Below are positions 59,840 to 64,000 of a stretch of DNA of 64,000 nt, one piece after another. Source of the DNA: Acorus gramineus (taxonomy: Eukaryota > Streptophyta > Magnoliopsida > Acorales > Acoraceae); NCBI GenBank assembly GCA_030737835.1, contig CM060850.1, forward strand, positions 19,250,216 through 19,314,215, given 5' to 3'. The position numbers and the translations under genes were made by a program. The notes below the pieces were generated by a model. It was not told the origin of the DNA and searched no databases. It was given only the letters and a program-made list of their open reading frames with translations. How positions within the stretch are numbered: the stretch's first letter is position 1; each line of letters opens with the position of its first letter.

Positions 59840-60354
59840 TATCACGCCCCAGGGCGGCCGTCCCCGGGACGCGGCAAGCGTATACATGATATCAGCAGTC
59901 AATACAGGAGATCAATAGCATACTATAAACAACAGCTAAAAAGACAACACATACAACAAAGAGGCTGACATGATGTATACACAGATAGCGGAAGCTAAAA
60001 AGACTGAATCTGTAAATCAATAACACATTACAGACTCGATACATAATCATATGTCCTGTGAGAGCCAATATAAACACAAACATCCACATACAATCCGAAC
60101 TGGGTGCCCAAGCACATAAATATATACATACAATCAAAAGGATGCTGATGGCCTCTAAAACTCGAGGGACGTGGCGCTACTCCGCTACTGGTGCAGTCTC
60201 TCGGGGAGCTCCTCCTTCAAGTCCGCCTCGGTAATCACTGGAGAAAAATATTTATGCAAGGGGTGAGCCACACGCTCAGTGAATAGCACAGCCCATGCAT
60301 CACAATTTATATCAACCACAAATAATCATTAAAAGCCGCAAAGTGGCATAAACA

Positions 60355-60560
60355 ACACGAATCCAGTGGGTCGCTACATCGCCGAACCACCACACCCTCA
60401 CCCTCACCCTCACCCCTCAATAGGTGACAAAGGATATTGGGACTTAATAGGCTGATAATCATCTTTACACAATCCAGTGGGTCGCCACATCGCCGGCCCA
60501 CCACACCCTCACCCTCACCCCTCAACAGGTGACATAGGATCTTGGGACTGACTAGGCTGT
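60355..60560 (-). repeat. Two-unit minisatellite in LTR copy 6
   Basis: Two units with CACACCCTCACCCTCACCC and CCCAC. On the - strand four or more G-triplets with short loops fit a G-quadruplex pattern. Confidence 0.75.
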
Positions 60561-61330
60561 TGGTCACCCTTGGTCCACCGATAGTCTCTCCCCACTCCGT
60601 AGGCCGCTTGGCCACCCCCACATTCAGCACAGTCCGTCCCAAATCAGGAGGTGCCTACTGATGGGAGCCCCTGCACGGGACAGCCTTTCTAACGTCGGGG
60701 CAGTCTTTACACGGATCCAACGAAGGGAACAGAACAGCCTATCCATGCGCATATGATCCACTCGGATCCGCCGACAACACATCTCAACAACTCTAATGTC
60801 TTGAATTCTTCAGAATTCCTCCAGCGCCAATAACCAAGAAGCGGGGAACATATAAAATAATAATGGGAAAAAGAAACCTTGGGAGGGCAACCTGAGGTCC
60901 CGATATAGGACATCCCGCCAACCAAACAAGGAACACGGAGTACCCTAGCCCGGGTCTCAATGTTGACCTCGCAAGGCCCCTTAATATTCCCTAAGGCATG
61001 CTAAAGATATCATAAGCTTGCATTTAATTTAATAAATCCAACTACTAGGACGCATGCATAGGTTGAGGCTTTCCTAGCATGATAACAAGGTGACAGGATG
61101 CACGGCTCTTACACATATCCTAAGGGTGCAAGTCCCTAACATACAAAGTCTAGGGTGGCATGCATTCTACACACTAATCATGCTTGCATGGATTACATAT
61201 AACAAGTTAATATCAACTGCGGTGCCCCAGGGGAGGACGGTATACGCCCAAGTGCATATAGCGCCTCCCTATTGGGTTGGGTTGTCCCACTCACCGATAA
61301 CCGGGTCGTCGCGCGACCGTCCGTCAAGAT

Positions 61331-62144
61331 CTGCAAGACAGGGTAATCAACTTGGTGAGTAAAAATACACAAATACCATAAAAATACACAAAAATACGCA
61401 AAAAAATACCCAACACTCGGACAAGCGTACATACGGCCTGTACGCACGCGAGTCCGAGCACCCCGACTCACTCCCGAACCCCCGGGCAGCAGCCTGCACG
61501 GCCACCCGCCCCAGGCGCACAGCGGAGCCCCGGCCCGCGGGCACAGCGCACTGCCGAGCCCAGCCCGCACGCCCAGACACTCCGCCAAGTCCCCCCAGGT
61601 GTACCGCGCGCCCACTGCGCCCCAGCGCAGCGACTCGCGCACACACCCGCACGCCCAGCGCCCCATCGCCTCGCCCCGCGCCCACCCCGCGCGCACCACC
61701 GGCTCGCCCCACCGCACACATCCGCACGCCCAGCGCCTCGCCCCGTGCACACCCCGCGCGCACCACCGCTCACCACACGCGCACACCCGCGCACGGCGCC
61801 CAGTGCCCAGCACCCGCGACCAGCGCCCAGCACCCGCGACCATCGCCCAGCGTCCAGCGCCCAGCGCCCGCGACCATCGCCCAGCACACCCTCCTGCTCC
61901 ACCCGAGCCCACGCCCGCGCGCACGCCCGCGCACGCCCTGCCACCTGCTCTGCCTACTGCCTGTGCTGCCATCCTGCCCGAGACAGCCAACCACCCTGCC
62001 CGAGCCACCCTACCTCCTCTAACGGGCCACCAATGGCCCCTAACCACCCCCAACCACCACCAACAGCCACCAACAGCCACCACATACCCAAAACCACCCT
62101 CCTAACAAGCATCTAAGCAAGAAAAGGAAGGAAAGAGAGCTTAC
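61331..62144 (-). repeat. CpG-dense leader intron of LTR copy 6
   Basis: An 814-bp tract between GGTAAG (donor on -) and CTTGCAG (acceptor). Its length matches copy 3 of the same subfamily (802 bp), whereas the other subfamily has 1,145-1,281 bp. Confidence 0.6.
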
Positions 62145-62896
62145 CCAAGGAAGGGAGGGAAGGAAGGAAAGTTCGGTTGCTCTCCGCGCACCGAAACACC
62201 TCCTCCAAGGCCACCACCACCGAGCTCTTCCTCAGCCCTCGAAATGGCTGAAATCAGAGGAGAAAAGAGGGCGTGAGAAGGGGCTAAACACACCGGAACT
62301 CGAATCCGAGACCACTGGTGGATAGATCGGGAGCTCCCCTTACCTTTCTCTTCTTTGGGTTTTAGGTTTCAAGCACTCTAACTAGGGTAAAAGGTGGAAA
62401 AAGAGAGAGGGGGAGAGAGAAATCAATTTGGGGAAGATGATGAATAGTGGAGGAGATATTTTCATCTCACTTAAATAAGTCAACCCTACTTAGATTAGGG
62501 TTAACTAGGTTTAATTAGGGTTTGAGAGAGGATTAAGTGAGCTTTGACTTGGGTCAACCCAACCACACAAAAAAACAAAAGGGGTTGACCAAGTCATGGG
62601 CCCACTTTGACCAAGTCAACTCTCCCAATGACTTCTCGCTCGGTCAAAACCCAGATACGCCACGGAACTGTGAAATTCTGAAACGTTACCGGAATTCGAT
62701 GAAATTTTCGTGAGTGGCTTGGAATGGCACCAGGACACATAATATGCAGTTAGATTTTCAATTGGAGTCCTCAAACTCAGGATGATAGCTAACAGTCCAA
62801 AATTTTAGCGGTTCCGATCGAAAAACGAAAAAAACTCAAAAACTGCCAAAATGCTTCAATGGTTACCAGAACGTAAAAAGTGACACATATATAACA

Positions 62897-64000
62897 GTTA
62901 TCGCCAGAGAACAACAACACATTGGACTTCGATTTGACCCAATTGCGACAAGCTAGAATCTTTAGCCATGTCCAGGAAGAAGAGCTCGTGGGTCGGATAG
63001 CCCAAATAGAGTTGTGTTTCACATATTTTGCATGAATCCTTTTGCCCAAAGAGAATCCTCACCAGAAACAATCTCCCAGAATCGGGTGGCCAAAGCAGCT
63101 TCATTCCAGAGCTTGATTCTTTTAAACCCAAGGCCTCCTTCATCCACTGGTTGGTAGAGGTCAACCCAAGAAACATGGTGAGCACCGAGGGCCTCATGTT
63201 TGCGCCAAATGAAGTTGCGAATGTGCTTTTCAATAGTGGAGATTGTCTTTGCAGGAAGCTTAAAAGTGCTTGACCAGTAGATATGAAAGATATTTAGGAT
63301 TGTACGAGCAAGCTCAAGACGTCCTACAAAAGAGAGAAGTTTGCTTTGCCAAGCTTGTGTGCGTTTCATGATCTTCTCGACAATAGGAGTGCACGTGCCA
63401 TGCGAGGGAGTGCCATGATACAGGGGCAAGCCCAAATATTTGACTGGCAGTCTTGAGGAGGGGATTTGAAGGACGGCCGAGAAGTCTTCATCAGCTGGCC
63501 CTCCAATGAAATGAAGAGTTGGCTCTTTGAATGGTTGAGATGAAGACCAGACCACTTAGCAAACTGATCAAAAAGGCTGTTTAGACAGTGAGCAGAGGAA
63601 GACTTAGTATTCGTGAAGACCATGAGATCATCTACAAAGCATAGGTGGCTAATGTTCAGGCTATTCTCAATGAACCGGCCTAGACGTCCCGCGTTGACTG
63701 CACGGTTGATGAGGGAGGACAAGCCTTCCATGCCAATAACAAAGAGTAGTGAGGATAAAGGATCTCCCTGTCTCAACCCGCTCGAGGAGGAAAAGAAACC
63801 ACAAGGAGAGCCATTAATAAGGATTGAGAATCTAGGTGTCCCAATACATTCCATAACAAGACTTGTCCAGTAATCAGAGAATCTGAGTATTGTAAGGGCT
63901 TCTTTAAGGTAAGGCCAACGGATGGAATCAAAAGCTTTTGAAAGATCCATTTTAATGTAGGCCCGACCTTGGTTGTGTTGTTTGTGCAAGATGGAGATTA
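62897..64000 (-). pseudogene. LINE D ORF2, reverse transcriptase part (partial)
   Basis: Reading from the right edge: YIKMDLSKAFDSIRWPYL, GSPCGFFSSSSGLRQGDPLS and the catalytic block HLCFVDDLMVF (FVDD instead of the usual FADD of this LINE group), all in the frame 63989-63366. A frameshift near 63520 moves the frame to 63555-63019 (PVKYLGLPLYHG, GRLELARTILN, DEGGLGFKRIKLWNEAALAT). It ends at the LTR insertion in SGDN. The N-terminal part is outside the window. Confidence 0.85.

Larger units (their letters stand above)
59840..62896 (-). mobile_element. Solo LTR family L, copy 6, in LINE D
   Basis: A complete 3,057-bp LTR in - orientation. It starts (on +) TATCACGCCCC (first dinucleotide mutated from TG) and ends CATATATAACA. 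The flanks GTTAC (59835-59839) and GTTAT (62897-62901) are a 5-bp TSD with one mismatch. Removing the LTR restores the LINE frame (Gly-Asp-Asn / Thr-Asn-Leu). It belongs to the subfamily with the W-box insert (about 62545-62650). Donor at 62144, acceptor at 61331, GC tract at 61430-62060, and two minisatellite units at 60355-60560. Confidence 0.92.
58300..64000 (-). mobile_element. LINE D: L1-type element, split by an LTR, cut by window end
   Basis: A second plant L1 on the - strand, with the poly-A tail as a T-run at 58300-58311. Reading from the right edge it holds the reverse transcriptase, zinc-binding region and RNase H. A family L solo LTR (59840-62896) sits between the RT end and the Asp-Pro-Trp block. 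The endonuclease and ORF1 would lie beyond the window. Confidence 0.88.

Noticed and set aside
1..64000. CRISPR arrays, bacterial operons or phage genes
   Set aside because: None is present; exons, poly-A tails and plant transposon hallmarks show nuclear plant DNA.

Overview
This window is nuclear DNA of a flowering plant from a transposon-rich genome. The evidence is an intron-containing Argonaute gene of the plant AGO4/6 clade, plant L1-type LINEs with an added RNase H domain, a Mutator-like element (MULE) carrying a plant mobile domain (PMD) gene, CACTA elements, and several LTRs with exact target-site duplications (TSDs). The species cannot be named from the sequence.

The only conventional host gene I support is an AGO6-like Argonaute on the + strand. 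Its CDS runs from 33484 to 40722 in 22 coding exons, encodes 905 residues and keeps the D-E-D-H slicer tetrad. A long T-rich leader intron precedes it. Its putative TATA box (30595) lies about 10 bp from the end of a MULE.

Layout. 1-6.5 kb: two LTRs of one family (family L) abutting in opposite orientation. 8.4-15.1 kb: a dead LINE (A) split by a 2.5-kb solo LTR (family C), which is itself split by a 3.0-kb solo LTR of family L. 15.4-16.4 kb: two MITE-like inverted repeats. 16.7-29.35 kb: an autonomous-type MULE with a MURA transposase and a PMD gene on the - strand; the PMD gene is broken by two family-L LTRs facing each other. 29.36-30.58 kb: a short MULE derivative carrying an inverted copy of the MURA promoter and leader, pointing at AGO6. 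30.6-40.7 kb: the AGO6-like gene. 43.3-44.9 kb: LINE fragment B. 45.3-47.3 kb: two MULE-type MITEs. 47.4-55.3 kb: a small inverted-repeat element opened by a nearly full-length LINE (C, 6.56 kb) and by a CACTA element. 56.8-58.2 kb: a CACTA-like foldback. 58.3 kb to the right edge: LINE D, split by a family-L solo LTR.

Family L is the most distinctive repeat. There are six copies, all LTR only. Each is about 3-3.4 kb when complete, starts TGTTATATATG and ends GGGGCGTGACA. The five typical copies carry conserved splice signals bounding a leader intron filled with extremely CpG-rich, low-complexity DNA, and a minisatellite with a G-quadruplex pattern. The long Arg/Ala/Pro ORFs in these tracts are composition artefacts.

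The most interesting linkage is positional. An RNA-directed-DNA-methylation Argonaute has a MULE end at its core promoter, a second MULE promoter facing it, and a 3.4-kb inverted LTR pair (a possible long-hairpin siRNA source) about 5 kb beyond that end. Functional consequences are inference only.
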